A stretch of DNA of 64,000 bases from Aequorivita lipolytica (GTDB taxonomy: Bacteria > Bacteroidota > Bacteroidia > Flavobacteriales > Flavobacteriaceae), in contig NZ_VORU01000005.1 in NCBI RefSeq assembly GCF_007997135.1, forward strand, positions 1 through 64,000, in the 5' to 3' direction. Numbering within the stretch: position 1 is the first letter of the stretch; each line of letters starts with the position of its first letter. Positions 45,433 through 53,022 of the stretch are shown piece by piece. The position numbers were made by a program, and so were the translations under genes. The notes beneath the pieces were generated by a model, which did no database searches, had not been told where the DNA came from, and saw nothing but the letters and a program-made list of their open reading frames with translations.

Positions 45433-45435
45433 TTT

Positions 45436-45477
45436 GAGTATTGAGTATTGAGTATTGAGTATTGAGTATTGAGTATT
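45436..45477. repeat. Six tandem copies of a 7-bp repeat in the blaI leader
   Basis: GAGTATT is repeated exactly six times between the promoter -7 box (45478-45485) and the blaI start codon at 45432. Because transcription should start near 45471, nearly the whole untranslated leader is this repeat. Change in copy number would alter leader length. Confidence 0.85.
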
Positions 45478-45522
45478 CAAATATAACTAAATAGTTAGTT
45501 TAAACTAACTATTTAGTTATAT
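45478..45522 (-). promoter_or_regulatory. blaI promoter with perfect 42-bp palindromic operator
   Basis: Bases 45481-45501 and 45502-45522 are exact reverse complements. Each half contains TAACTAAATAGTTA or its complement, itself a near-dyad (TAACTA-N2-TAGTTA), and the centre is TTAGTTTAAACTAA. On the minus strand TATATTTG (45485-45478) is a perfect -7 box at the palindrome edge. Two BlaI dimers could bind the two half-dyads and block the promoter. Confidence 0.75.
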
Positions 45523-45530
45523 GTTTTAAA

Positions 45531-45566
45531 AAAAACCTCACAGGGTTTTATCACTTGTGAGGTTTT
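45531..45566 (-). terminator. Terminator after the nitroreductase gene
   Basis: AAACCTCAC (45533-45541) pairs with GTGAGGTTT (45557-45565); on the minus strand a T run follows. It sits 23 bp beyond the nitroreductase stop codon and just upstream of the blaI operator. Confidence 0.75.
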
Positions 45567-45588
45567 AGATTATTTATGAATTAGCTTT

Positions 45589-46143
45589 TTATACCCAAAC
45601 AGTTTTTTCTTCAATAGAAGTTTTACGTGTTCCTTCGGAAAGTTCGTCATCAAACTTCCCTAAATAGAAAAATCCTAAGCACCGCTCTCCTTCTTCCAAT
45701 TGAATAAATTTATCCATATATTTTATAATACCTGGAGAGGCCCAATAAGCGCCGATAGACATTTCGTGTGCAGTAAGCCACATATTTTGAACTGCCATAG
45801 CTGTTGCTGCAACCTCCTCCCACTCTGGCAAACTTTCATTGGGATCGCGCTGCATACAGATTGCTATTACACAGCCCGCTTTTACGGGACTGTCCATAAA
45901 TTTATTATAGGTAAATTCTGAAAAAGTATCGGTTGTCTGTTTGTAGATTTCGGCTACAAATTTACCTAGAGCAACTTGGGATGTGCCGTGAAAAACCTTA
46001 AAACGCCAAGGTTCTGTGCGTTTATGGGTTGGAGCCCAATTAGCAGCTTCTAAAATGGTTGAAATCTCCTCCTTAGTGATTGGCTGATTGTTGTATTGTG
46101 CAGGAAAAACCGAACGACGGTTTTTAATAGTTTCTGAAATCAT
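45589..46143 (-). CDS. Nitroreductase family protein
   Basis: The 184-residue flavoprotein has the FMN-binding opening IKNRRSVFPAQYNNQPI, NWAPTHKRTEPWRFKVF, the substrate region of the dimer interface and the C-terminal GAYWASPGIIKYM / LGFFYLGKFDDE. Enzymes of this family reduce nitro compounds, flavins or quinones with NAD(P)H. It is a single gene between its own terminator and the repeat motif at 46228-46248. Confidence 0.9.
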   Translation of the reverse strand: MISETIKNRRSVFPAQYNNQPITKEEISTILEAANWAPTHKRTEPWRFKVFHGTSQVALGKFVAEIYKQTTDTFSEFTYNKFMDSPVKAGCVIAICMQRDPNESLPEWEEVAATAMAVQNMWLTAHEMSIGAYWASPGIIKYMDKFIQLEEGERCLGFFYLGKFDDELSEGTRKTSIEEKTVWV

Positions 46144-46227
46144 TTTTCTTATTAATTGGGTCGTGAAGATAATAAAAGCAAGATTAATTGTTTATTGCTA
46201 AAGCAAAAAAAGCCGTTACATTAGGAA

Positions 46228-46248
46228 AAGCTTCTCATCGGTCTATTT
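46228..46248. repeat. 21-bp motif shared with the tRNA-Asp repeats, copy 1
   Basis: The 21 bases here occur exactly at 48314-48334 and 50533-50553, inside the two 99-bp repeats. Surrounding bases (AAAAAAAGCC to its left) are also partly shared. The copy lies between the proteorhodopsin terminator and the nitroreductase start. Confidence 0.8.
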
Positions 46249-46303
46249 AAAGATAGTACGGGCGATTTTATACTAATTGTTTGGAAATTAAATGAAATCA
46301 ATT

Positions 46304-46334
46304 AAAAAAAGGTATGTTTATCACACACCTCTTT
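46304..46334 (-). terminator. Terminator of the proteorhodopsin gene
   Basis: On the minus strand AGGTGTG pairs with CATACCT (one G-U) around a short loop and is followed by seven T. It lies about 25 bp beyond the rhodopsin stop codon. Confidence 0.7.
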
Positions 46335-46358
46335 TTAACCAAATCTCAATAAAAAATA

Positions 46359-47093
46359 TTACGCAACCTTCGGTTTTGATTGTTGTAGGGCTAAGCTATA
46401 GATAACCAAGCCAAATCCAATTTTATTAATTGCATCCGCAATGTTATAAAATACATCCATACTCAGTCCGCCAAATATACCTTCGTACCATCCAGGAGTA
46501 CCTGCCATATATCCAATCGGGTAGATTGCCCATCCAACCAGCACAAACCAGCACAGAATTTTATGAGCACGTTGTACTGAGCCACCTGCTGCTTTTGCCA
46601 ACTTTGCCGCTCCTCCGAGCCAAATTTCATAAACAATTGCAAAATAAGCGATTCCTGATACCAATCCCCAAATCTGGGCGCTTTCAGGATAAACTGCTTC
46701 TCCTAAATATCCTGTAACAAGCATAATGACGGATAGAAATATTAGTTTCGCCATTAACGATTTTTTCGCGCCCGCTACTTTTAGTATTAAGTAGAATTCA
46801 ACACACATTAATGGTACCGTAAGAATCCAATCTACATATCTAAAGAAAGTAGGCGATTCTAAGTTCGCTATCCAATAATCTCGCATGTACCAGTAATGTA
46901 CTGCTGCAATAAAAGTGATTAACCCCGATACCAAAACGGATGTTTTCCATTTGCGTTCGAAATCATTCATTGAAAAAAAAAAGAAGGCAGAAGCTGCCAT
47001 CATAGCCATAGTCCCGATAAAGAACGTAAAGCCTACATAATCATCTGTAGCCATTCTTGGCACTAAGGAAATAAAAGTTGTCAAATGTCCCAT
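46359..47093 (-). CDS. Proteorhodopsin, green-tuned proton pump
   Basis: The 244-residue seven-helix rhodopsin has the proton-pump motif DTE: Asp88 (acceptor), Thr92 and Glu99 (donor) in RYVDWILTVPLMCVEF. Met96, at the spectral-tuning position 105 of the reference protein, predicts green absorption. Lys224 in ADAINKIGFG is the retinal Schiff-base lysine, and His66 matches the conserved His75. It is not an NQ sodium pump or an NTQ chloride pump. It pumps protons outward in light. The retinal-forming enzyme gene is divergently encoded 106 bp away. The start ATG 47093 is standard. Confidence 0.97.
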   Translation of the reverse strand: MGHLTTFISLVPRMATDDYVGFTFFIGTMAMMAASAFFFFSMNDFERKWKTSVLVSGLITFIAAVHYWYMRDYWIANLESPTFFRYVDWILTVPLMCVEFYLILKVAGAKKSLMAKLIFLSVIMLVTGYLGEAVYPESAQIWGLVSGIAYFAIVYEIWLGGAAKLAKAAGGSVQRAHKILCWFVLVGWAIYPIGYMAGTPGWYEGIFGGLSMDVFYNIADAINKIGFGLVIYSLALQQSKPKVA

Positions 47094-47198
47094 AATATTT
47101 TAAGTTTTTTGTTTAAACTAATTTACAAAACATTAAACAATAATATCTTCAAAATTTAAATTATTTTAGTAAAATATTTAGACAATAATTTTTGGGAT

Positions 47199-48080
47199 AT
47201 GAAATATGAAAGGGTAGCAATTGTGACAACTTTTTTCAGCTTATGGCTGTCTGTTTCTTTTATACATCCTTCCCAAGAATTCATTGCCCTTTTTCTTATA
47301 TTTTCATTCGGAATTTTACACGGCAGTAATGATCTATCCCTAATCGCTAAAGTCAACACCGCTTCAAGACCGAAGCATTTGGCCATTTTTATTAGTTCCT
47401 ATGTGGTAACGGTTCTTGTAGCGAGCCTCCTTTTTTACTTTATACCAGTTGTTGCTTTGGTTTTCTTTATTTTTTTCAGTGCCTTTCATTTTGGGGAACA
47501 ACATTGGAGTGCGTCACTAAATAACACCTCTAGGCTGAATCGATTCTTATTTCTAAACTACGGCCTTGCCTTAGTGTTCATGCTCTTTTATTTAAATTCG
47601 GAAGCCACTCAAGCTGTCGTTTTTTCACTTACCAAACTAACGGTACCTAAACAATGGTTTTTATGGATCTTTATAGTGAGCAGTTCATTATGGGTGTTAC
47701 AAGTCCTGCTTTTAGCATACCGAAAATGTATATTGTTACAACAGCTATTTTTCGAGATATTTATGTTTTTGATTTTTGCCATTGTCTTCAAAACGGCGAC
47801 ACTTATTTGGGCTTTTGGAATTTATTTTATTTTTTGGCACAGCATTCCTTCAATATTAGAACAGCAGTCCTTTCTATATGGTGAAGTATCTTTACGAACT
47901 TTTATCATCTATTTGAAGTCTTCTTTTTTCATATGGCTCGTTTCTATAATTTCGATAATACTTTTGTTTTTTTGGTTAGAAGACGATGCGATTTTCTTGC
48001 CTGTTCTATTTGCATTTCTAGGTGCCATTACGTTTGCCCATTCTTTCACTATCTCTCAAATGTTCCGTCTGAAAAAATAG
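47199..48080 (+). CDS. blh: Brp/Blh-family beta-carotene 15,15'-dioxygenase
   Basis: The 293-residue membrane protein cleaves beta-carotene to two retinal molecules. Metal-binding histidines are seen in FGILHGSNDLSLI, FHFGEQHW, and WHSIPSI, with a late HSFTISQM; about seven helices span the chain. It is divergent from proteorhodopsin and shares the 106-bp promoter region, so light or energy regulation of both is plausible. The carotenoid genes themselves are not in this window. Confidence 0.92.
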   Translation: MKYERVAIVTTFFSLWLSVSFIHPSQEFIALFLIFSFGILHGSNDLSLIAKVNTASRPKHLAIFISSYVVTVLVASLLFYFIPVVALVFFIFFSAFHFGEQHWSASLNNTSRLNRFLFLNYGLALVFMLFYLNSEATQAVVFSLTKLTVPKQWFLWIFIVSSSLWVLQVLLLAYRKCILLQQLFFEIFMFLIFAIVFKTATLIWAFGIYFIFWHSIPSILEQQSFLYGEVSLRTFIIYLKSSFFIWLVSIISIILLFFWLEDDAIFLPVLFAFLGAITFAHSFTISQMFRLKK

Positions 48081-48285
48081 AAGCCTCGTAAACTATCAAA
48101 CTTGAAGCGCTAATCGTTTAAAACGAAAATAAGGAATATGTGAGTGAGAAAATTAGTAAGTAAAGGAGAGATAGTCTGTGTCTGGGTGTTAGGGAAGAAT
48201 CGTATAATCAAAGTATGCAAAAACTGATTCGGGCGACACAAAGTGAATCATAAAGAGAATATCGCGGATTTCCAAATCATTTCCA

Positions 48286-48384
48286 AAAACAAAAAAAGCC
48301 CATCCTAATGGATAAGCTTCTCATCGGTCTATTTCTAAACCACATCCACCTACGTTAAAACTTCGGTGGACAACACAACATCTT
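48286..48384 (-). repeat. 99-bp direct repeat, left copy
   Basis: It is identical in all 99 bases to 50505-50603. It contains an imperfect hairpin (AAGC, ATCC-TAAT-GGAT, GCTT) followed on the minus strand by seven T, that is, a terminator, and a second stem (TCCACC/GGTGGA). No tRNA is attached at this copy. Confidence 0.95.
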
Positions 48385-48587
48385 AGTTTGCACTTCTGCT
48401 AAGGATTCGGCGCATATAAGCGGTCTGGTAGAAGATTGATTAATCACTTTCAATTGATCTACTTTTGACAACTCCGTATTAAGAGCATCAGTGATACCTG
48501 TCTTAAAATAATCATACTCTCCATCCCCTTTAAGTAAAAAAGGAGTTAAGCGAAGAAAAGCAAAAATAATAACGTAATTTTATTCAT
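48355..48587 (-). pseudogene. Frameshifted, truncated TolB-like domain gene remnant
   Basis: ATG 48587 gives a signal-peptide start (MNKITLLFLLFFA) then TAA. In another frame the sequence continues as TPFLLKGDGEYDYFKTGITD, ALNTELSKVDQLKVINQSST and RPLICAESLAEVQ, which fits the TolB-like N-terminal domain found in adenylate-cyclase/TPR proteins (PF...EYF..GITDAL...LSK...L.VI..SS). The match stops at the edge of the 99-bp repeat, where the frame closes soon after. The gene appears broken by one frameshift and by replacement of its 3' part. Confidence 0.6.
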
Positions 48588-48713
48588 AATTTAATTGAAA
48601 TTTTTAATTAAATAATTAAAATGCCACAAGAAAATATTTTATTTTTAAAATAACCACTACGTACAATATGATGTTATTGTTAATTAACATTTCCTAAGAA
48701 AAATCATAAAAAA

Positions 48714-48745
48714 TAAAAAAGCCACCCGTTTGATGCGGATGGCTT
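48714..48745 (-). terminator. Terminator of the glycine-rich T9SS protein gene
   Basis: GCCACCCG (48721-48728) pairs with CGGATGGC (48736-48743) around seven bases, with a T run when read on the minus strand. It lies 28 bp beyond the stop codon. Confidence 0.75.
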
Positions 48746-48770
48746 CTTTCAATTATTATAAAAAATCACT

Positions 48771-50027
48771 TTACTTTTTAATCAATCTGTAGATTCCGGT
48801 TTGTCCTGCTGAAACTACTTTCATCAAGTAATCTCCGGTGGATAAATTAGAAACATTTAACTGCGTAGTGATTGACCCTATGTTTTGATCGATCACTTTT
48901 TGACCTAAGATATTGTAAATAACCACACTTTCTATGGTGCTATTTGCACGAAGATGCAACACTTCATTCATTGGGTTTGAATAAAAGGTAAACCCATCTA
49001 TCGCATTGTCTGCTGTTCCTAATACATCTGTTACAAAAGTAAAAGGACCAGACCAAGTACTAGTTCCGGTTCCACCGCAATCAGCTTGTACGTAATAATC
49101 ATAAGAAGTATTAGGCATTAAACCTTCTAATAAGTACGGTTTTGCTAACACCACTTGAGGGTTTCCTGTTCCTAAAGTAAACCCAGAAATGCCCCATTCA
49201 ATGTTCCAAGTAGTTGCTGTTCCATTTTCCGTCCAATCTAACATAGCAGAGGTTAATTGAATATCAATTGCAGTTAAGTTGGAAGGGTTTGAACAAGGAT
49301 CGCTTCCCCAAGAAATCAAAGCGTAACCACTATAACCCATGCCTGGACCACCCCCATTTCCGTTTCCACCACCACCTCCACCACCGTAGGGCATTCCATT
49401 GGCTGAAGGATCGGTTATGTTACAAGAGATATCTGTAAATCCAGCACCTTTACCTCCACTTCCGCCAGGAATTCCACCTCCAGCACCGCCACTTCCACCA
49501 GGTGTTTGACAAATTCCTGTCCAAGGGATGGTATCTCCACCATTAAATCCATTTCCTAGTGACCCAGCGGCACCACCTCCACCTCCACCGAAATAGGTAT
49601 AATATCCGCCACCACCGGCACCACCTGTATAATTTAAAGCACCTCCAGAACCGACACCGCCAGCTCCGCCGCCACCAACTTCTGGATTAGCAACCGAAAT
49701 TCCTGGTCCACCACCAGTTGCCTGATTAAATATTCCAACGGTTGTTGCTCCTCCAGCGGTATTAACTCCTCCAGCGTCACCAATTGTTACTGAAATTGTT
49801 TCTAAGGGGGTTACCGAAAAAGTTCCTATTGAATAACCACCTCCACCACCTCCGCCAGCGCCATTAATTCCACCACCACCGCCTCCACCAACAACCTCAA
49901 TTGTAATGGATGTGACATCAGGAGGAACAGTAAAATCTCCAGAAGTAGTAAATGGTTGCGAACCTGATTGAGCGCAAATGAAGTTAGCTAATAGGACAAT
50001 TGAAAGAAAAGAAAGTATTTTTTTCAT
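48771..50027 (-). CDS. Glycine-rich, fibronectin-III, T9SS-sorted surface protein
   Basis: The 418-residue product has a signal peptide (ILSFLSIVLLANFICAQ), a glycine-rich domain (about residues 35-240, many GGGGGGG runs, opening FTVPPDVTSITIEVVGGGGG), a fibronectin type III-like module (about 245-330, SNPSNLTAIDIQLTSAMLDW) and a type A T9SS sorting domain (about 345-418, YSNPMNEVLHLRAN, VIYNILGQKVI, GDYLMKVVSAG). It is exported through the type IX secretion system. The glycine-rich module is known from adhesin- or antifreeze-like surface proteins, but no function is set. It lies between the two 99-bp repeats and is probably accessory. Confidence 0.85.
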   Translation of the reverse strand: MKKILSFLSIVLLANFICAQSGSQPFTTSGDFTVPPDVTSITIEVVGGGGGGGINGAGGGGGGGYSIGTFSVTPLETISVTIGDAGGVNTAGGATTVGIFNQATGGGPGISVANPEVGGGGAGGVGSGGALNYTGGAGGGGYYTYFGGGGGGAAGSLGNGFNGGDTIPWTGICQTPGGSGGAGGGIPGGSGGKGAGFTDISCNITDPSANGMPYGGGGGGGNGNGGGPGMGYSGYALISWGSDPCSNPSNLTAIDIQLTSAMLDWTENGTATTWNIEWGISGFTLGTGNPQVVLAKPYLLEGLMPNTSYDYYVQADCGGTGTSTWSGPFTFVTDVLGTADNAIDGFTFYSNPMNEVLHLRANSTIESVVIYNILGQKVIDQNIGSITTQLNVSNLSTGDYLMKVVSAGQTGIYRLIKK

Positions 50028-50228
50028 GATTGGTTAGCGTTAGGTATTTGTTAAAAATTGATCTTTTCGTAAAGTTCTTAAAAAAAGAAAGAATCCGTTT
50101 AATGTTTTTTTGGAAGAATAATTGAAAGATACTACTATTTTCTTTAGGAGTTTCTTCTGTTTATTGTTTATAAATGTCTATTGCATAAAAAAAAGTTCTA
50201 TTAAAATGTAGAAAAAAATAGCCTGATT

Positions 50229-50423
50229 AAGATTTTGTGGCTCAACACTATAGCCAAAACAGTGTCCATACATTATAAAAACATACTCAACTACTTTGAT
50301 AACCGAAGTACAAACGCATCAGCAGAATGATTCAATGCAAAAATAAAAGCTTTTAGAGCACAATTCAGAGGTGTGAGGAACGTAGATTTTTTCCTATTTA
50401 GACTAACAACAATTTTTGCTTAA
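50229..50423 (+). pseudogene. 3' remnant of an ISAon1-like transposase
   Basis: In one plus-strand frame the sequence reads LNTIAKTVSIHYKNILNYFD, NRSTNASAE, a TGA stop (50328-50330), then FNAKIKAFRAQFRGVRNVDF, FLFRLTTIFA and TAA. This is the DDE-transposase C terminus typical of the ISAon1/ISL3-related elements of Bacteroidetes, with Ser (TCA) mutated to TGA. The 5' part is missing. CCACAACTTTTTGACTTGAC at 50434-50453 may be the element's right end. Confidence 0.8.
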
Positions 50424-50504
50424 TCCTAAAATACCACAACTTTTTGACTTGACCCTACCTCAGTGGGTGCCTAAAATAGGTCAAAAAAGCATCTATATTG
50501 TGTT

Positions 50505-50603
50505 AAAACAAAAAAAGCCCATCCTAATGGATAAGCTTCTCATCGGTCTATTTCTAAACCACATCCACCTACGTTAAAACTTCGGTGGACAACACAACAT
50601 CTT
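50505..50603 (-). repeat. 99-bp direct repeat, right copy, next to tRNA-Asp
   Basis: Identical to 48286-48384. It begins 4 bp after the tRNA-Asp 3' end and supplies the tRNA terminator (hairpin at about 50511-50539 on the minus strand, then seven T). Confidence 0.95.
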
Positions 50604-50607
50604 GTTG

Positions 50608-50681
50608 CGGTCTGGACGAGACTCGAACTCGCGACCCCCTGCGTGACAGGCAGGTATTCTAACCAACTGAACTACCAGACC
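50608..50681 (-). tRNA. tRNA-Asp (anticodon GTC)
   Basis: A 74-nt cloverleaf on the minus strand: acceptor GGTCTGG/CCAGACC with discriminator G, D-arm GTTC/GAAT region, anticodon arm CCTGC-CTGTCAC-GCAGG and T-loop GAGTTCGAGTC. CCA is not encoded. The 99-bp repeat starts 4 bp beyond its 3' end. Confidence 0.95.
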
Positions 50682-50841
50682 AAATTTTCAATCTACCTTT
50701 CGGCAGACCCCAACAACAGTTGGGCATAGTGAAAAATTGTTACCAATACATTTTAGGACAAGTCCCTTGCTGTATTAAGCGGTGGCAAATATACCACTCC
50801 ATTTCATTTTCGCAAACTATTTTTTTAAAAAATAATAATTT

Positions 50842-51771
50842 TTATCCAAACTTCTGACGCTCCACTAGATATGTGGTCAAAATCTTATTGAAACTCTCGT
50901 TCACATCAGTTAAAACGTATTTAATTCTGTATTGAGCACATCGCAACTGCAGTTCGGTAAAGTAATTTTGAACCGCTTCCTCATATTGTTCCTTAATATT
51001 ATCTGCATAAAGGTTTACGTGTTCACCTGTTTCAACATCCACAAAACGCTTCGGGCGGTTACTGAATTCGAAATTTACCTCTCTTTTTTTATCGAAAGTG
51101 TGGAAAAGAACAACCTCGTGTTTATTATATTTCAAATGCTGAAGCGCTTCAAATAACTTTTCCGCTTCAGTATCACTCTGGAACATATCGGTAAATAAAA
51201 AAACCAACGAGCGGCGTTTTAACTTTTCCGCAATTAAATGAAGGTGCTCATAAGTCTTGGTTTCTGTTTTTTCTTTTGAAGAAAGCAATGCCTCGTTCAA
51301 CTTTTGAAGTAACATTTGGTGATGCCGTTCACTTCCTTTTTCCGAAGCATAAAACTCATATGCATCGCTGTAAATACTAAGACCTACGGCATCGCGCTGA
51401 CGCTTCATTAAATTCATAATCGCTGCAGAGGCCAAGACCGAAAACCCAATTTTGTTCAGAGAATTTATATTGAATTCTTTCAGTTTCGGGTAATGCATCG
51501 AGCTGCTGTTATCCACAATTAGATGGCAACGCAAGTTCGTTTCTTCTTCGTAACGTTTTGTGTAAAGTTTATCCGTTTTAGCGAAAAGCTTCCAATCTAT
51601 ATGCTTTGTACTTTCACCCCTGTTGTAAATTTTGTGCTCCGCAAATTCCGCAGAAAATCCATGAAACGGACTTTTATGTAATCCAGAAATAAAGCCTTCC
51701 ACCACTTGTTTGGCAAGTAGCTCGAGGTTTTTAAAACCTGTAATCTCATTGATTTCACTTTCAATATTCAT
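50842..51771 (-). CDS. DUF58 domain protein
   Basis: The 309-residue protein has the DUF58 core GFSAEFAEHKIYNRGESTKHIDW (as consecutive motifs EHKIYNRGE and KHIDWKLFAKT) and a von Willebrand A-like fold with the MIDAS-type DNSSSMHY (around residues 88-95) and LFTDMFQ. Such proteins usually act with a MoxR-type AAA ATPase and vWA/BatA membrane proteins; none is within the window. Start ATG 51771 gives the normal length. Confidence 0.9.
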   Translation of the reverse strand: MNIESEINEITGFKNLELLAKQVVEGFISGLHKSPFHGFSAEFAEHKIYNRGESTKHIDWKLFAKTDKLYTKRYEEETNLRCHLIVDNSSSMHYPKLKEFNINSLNKIGFSVLASAAIMNLMKRQRDAVGLSIYSDAYEFYASEKGSERHHQMLLQKLNEALLSSKEKTETKTYEHLHLIAEKLKRRSLVFLFTDMFQSDTEAEKLFEALQHLKYNKHEVVLFHTFDKKREVNFEFSNRPKRFVDVETGEHVNLYADNIKEQYEEAVQNYFTELQLRCAQYRIKYVLTDVNESFNKILTTYLVERQKFG

Positions 51772-51839
51772 TTTATGATGGTTACTGAGCGAAGCCGAGG
51801 TGTGTTTAATTCTTTCTCAATATTCAAACTCGAATTTTT

Positions 51840-52301
51840 CTACTGAATAGTTTTTTTCAAAATATACATATCGGCCAAATCACCTTCAATAGTGTTTCCT
51901 TTTACATCTAACATCCACAGCTGGTTCTCTCCAACTTTATACTGAAAGCCGCCAGTTTCCGTCCTCAAACGGATCATAGCGCCTGCATGGTTCCAAATAA
52001 ATTCTCCCGTTTGTTTGAGTTCATTTTCACCCGTGGATCCGCCCAAATAGGTCTGTGAAAGTATAAAGGTTTGGTCTTCATTCAACTCCAAAACGGTTTT
52101 GATTCCCTTACAATCTGCACAAGGTGTAGTACCTTCGTAAACACCTGCCCAGTCCAAAGAATTTTCAGAGCTATGTATGTCTACAATAGCTGATTCCACA
52201 TTTTCTGTATTTTCTTCGGAAATGGTTTCTTTCTTTTCATCGTTATTGCAACCAACTAATGTGACCGCTGCAACTGCAAATAATAATACTACTTTTTTCA
52301 T
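51840..52301 (-). CDS. NlpE-like copper-resistance/stress lipoprotein
   Basis: The 153-residue product has a lipoprotein signal (VVLLFAVAAVTLVGC) and the NlpE N-terminal domain: WAGVYEGTTPCADCKGIKTV with its CxxC, LELNEDQTFILSQTYL, GEFIWNHAGAMIRL and NQLWMLDVKGN. In enterobacteria NlpE senses surface contact and envelope stress through Cpx; there is no CpxAR in this phylum, so only the fold is transferred. It lies 4 bp downstream of clpP. Confidence 0.83.
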   Translation of the reverse strand: MKKVVLLFAVAAVTLVGCNNDEKKETISEENTENVESAIVDIHSSENSLDWAGVYEGTTPCADCKGIKTVLELNEDQTFILSQTYLGGSTGENELKQTGEFIWNHAGAMIRLRTETGGFQYKVGENQLWMLDVKGNTIEGDLADMYILKKTIQ

Positions 52302-52305
52302 AAAT

Positions 52306-52851
52306 TTATTTCAGAATTTTATCTACAATCCCGTATTCCACAGATTCTTCAGCACTCATCCAATGGTCCCGGTTGAAGTCTTTCATTACTTTTTCAAACT
52401 TCTGGCCACAGTTTTCCGCTAAAATACGTGCGCTTATTTCTTTGGTTTTTAAAATTTCCTGTGCCGTAATTTCAATATCGCTCGCAACTCCACGGGCACC
52501 TCCGCTTGGTTGGTGAATCATAACACGTGCGTGCGGCTGAATAAAACGTTTTCCTTTTTCGCCCGCGGAAAGTAAAATACTTCCCATTGACGCTGCCAAA
52601 CCTGTGCAAATTGTAGAAACCGGACTTTTTATTTCACGAATGGTATCATAAATTGAAAATCCCGAGGTAACGTAACCACCCGGACTGTTTATGTAGAATT
52701 TTATTTCGTCGTGGCTCAGCGCATCGAGGTACATCAAGCGATCCACAACGTGGCGCGCGCTTTTGTCATCTACCATTCCCCAAATGAAAACCTTTCTTTC
52801 TTCGAGTAATTTACCGTCAATTTTATCCTGTACTTTATTTGTTTTTTCCAT
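52306..52851 (-). CDS. clpP: ClpP-type ATP-dependent protease subunit
   Basis: The 181-residue serine peptidase has its triad at Ser88 (GLAASMGSILL), His113 (VMIHQPSGG) and Asp162 (FNRDHWMSAEE), with the oligomer-forming motif FYINSPGGYV. It would form tetradecameric chambers with ClpX or ClpA unfoldases. It is shorter at the N terminus than the main ClpP of many bacteria, so it may be the second paralogue. It starts 171 bp after the trxA terminator. Confidence 0.9.
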   Translation of the reverse strand: MEKTNKVQDKIDGKLLEERKVFIWGMVDDKSARHVVDRLMYLDALSHDEIKFYINSPGGYVTSGFSIYDTIREIKSPVSTICTGLAASMGSILLSAGEKGKRFIQPHARVMIHQPSGGARGVASDIEITAQEILKTKEISARILAENCGQKFEKVMKDFNRDHWMSAEESVEYGIVDKILK

Positions 52852-52967
52852 AAGTCGTGTCCCTGCCGCGGCGGGAAATATCTTTTAATTTAAGTTCTAA
52901 AATTTATTTTAAAAACCGCTCCCCCTTTAGGCGTGGGACAAACGGTTTTTACTATTTCACTAAAATA

Positions 52968-52998
52968 ACAAAAGGCCCGGCAATGCGCCAAGCCTTTT
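52968..52998 (-). terminator. Terminator of trxA
   Basis: AAGGCCCGGC (52972-52981) pairs with GCCAAGCCTT (52987-52996; two G-U) around five bases, with a T run on the minus strand, 25 bp beyond the thioredoxin stop. Confidence 0.75.
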
Positions 52999-53022
52999 TA
53001 TAATTTATTTTCTAATTTAATC

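Larger units (their letters stand above)
48081..48770. other. 690-bp low-gene region with repeat and gene remnant
   Basis: Between blh and the glycine-rich protein the sequence holds one 99-bp repeat copy (48286-48384), a frameshifted TolB-like remnant (48355-48587) and a terminator (48714-48745). At 48180-48290 a 35-codon open frame on the minus strand (including LEIRDILFMIHFVSPE) may be another fragment, but I cannot place it in a family. Confidence 0.6.
50028..50607. other. 580-bp region holding a transposase stump and a repeat copy
   Basis: Upstream of the glycine-rich gene are about 200 bp of AT-rich DNA (promoter region, nothing coding), the 3' end of an ISAon1-like transposase (50229-50423), a possible IS end (50434-50454) and the right 99-bp repeat (50505-50603), which reaches to within 4 bp of tRNA-Asp. 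Confidence 0.65.

Noticed and set aside
48180-48290. Small minus-strand gene of 35 codons
   Set aside because: The frame is open but has no convincing start or family match, so it is mentioned only as possible debris.
48415-48430. att site: GCGGTCTGG at about 48420 matches the tRNA-Asp acceptor end
   Set aside because: Only nine bases match, it lies inside the TolB-like coding remnant, and there is no integrase in the window.
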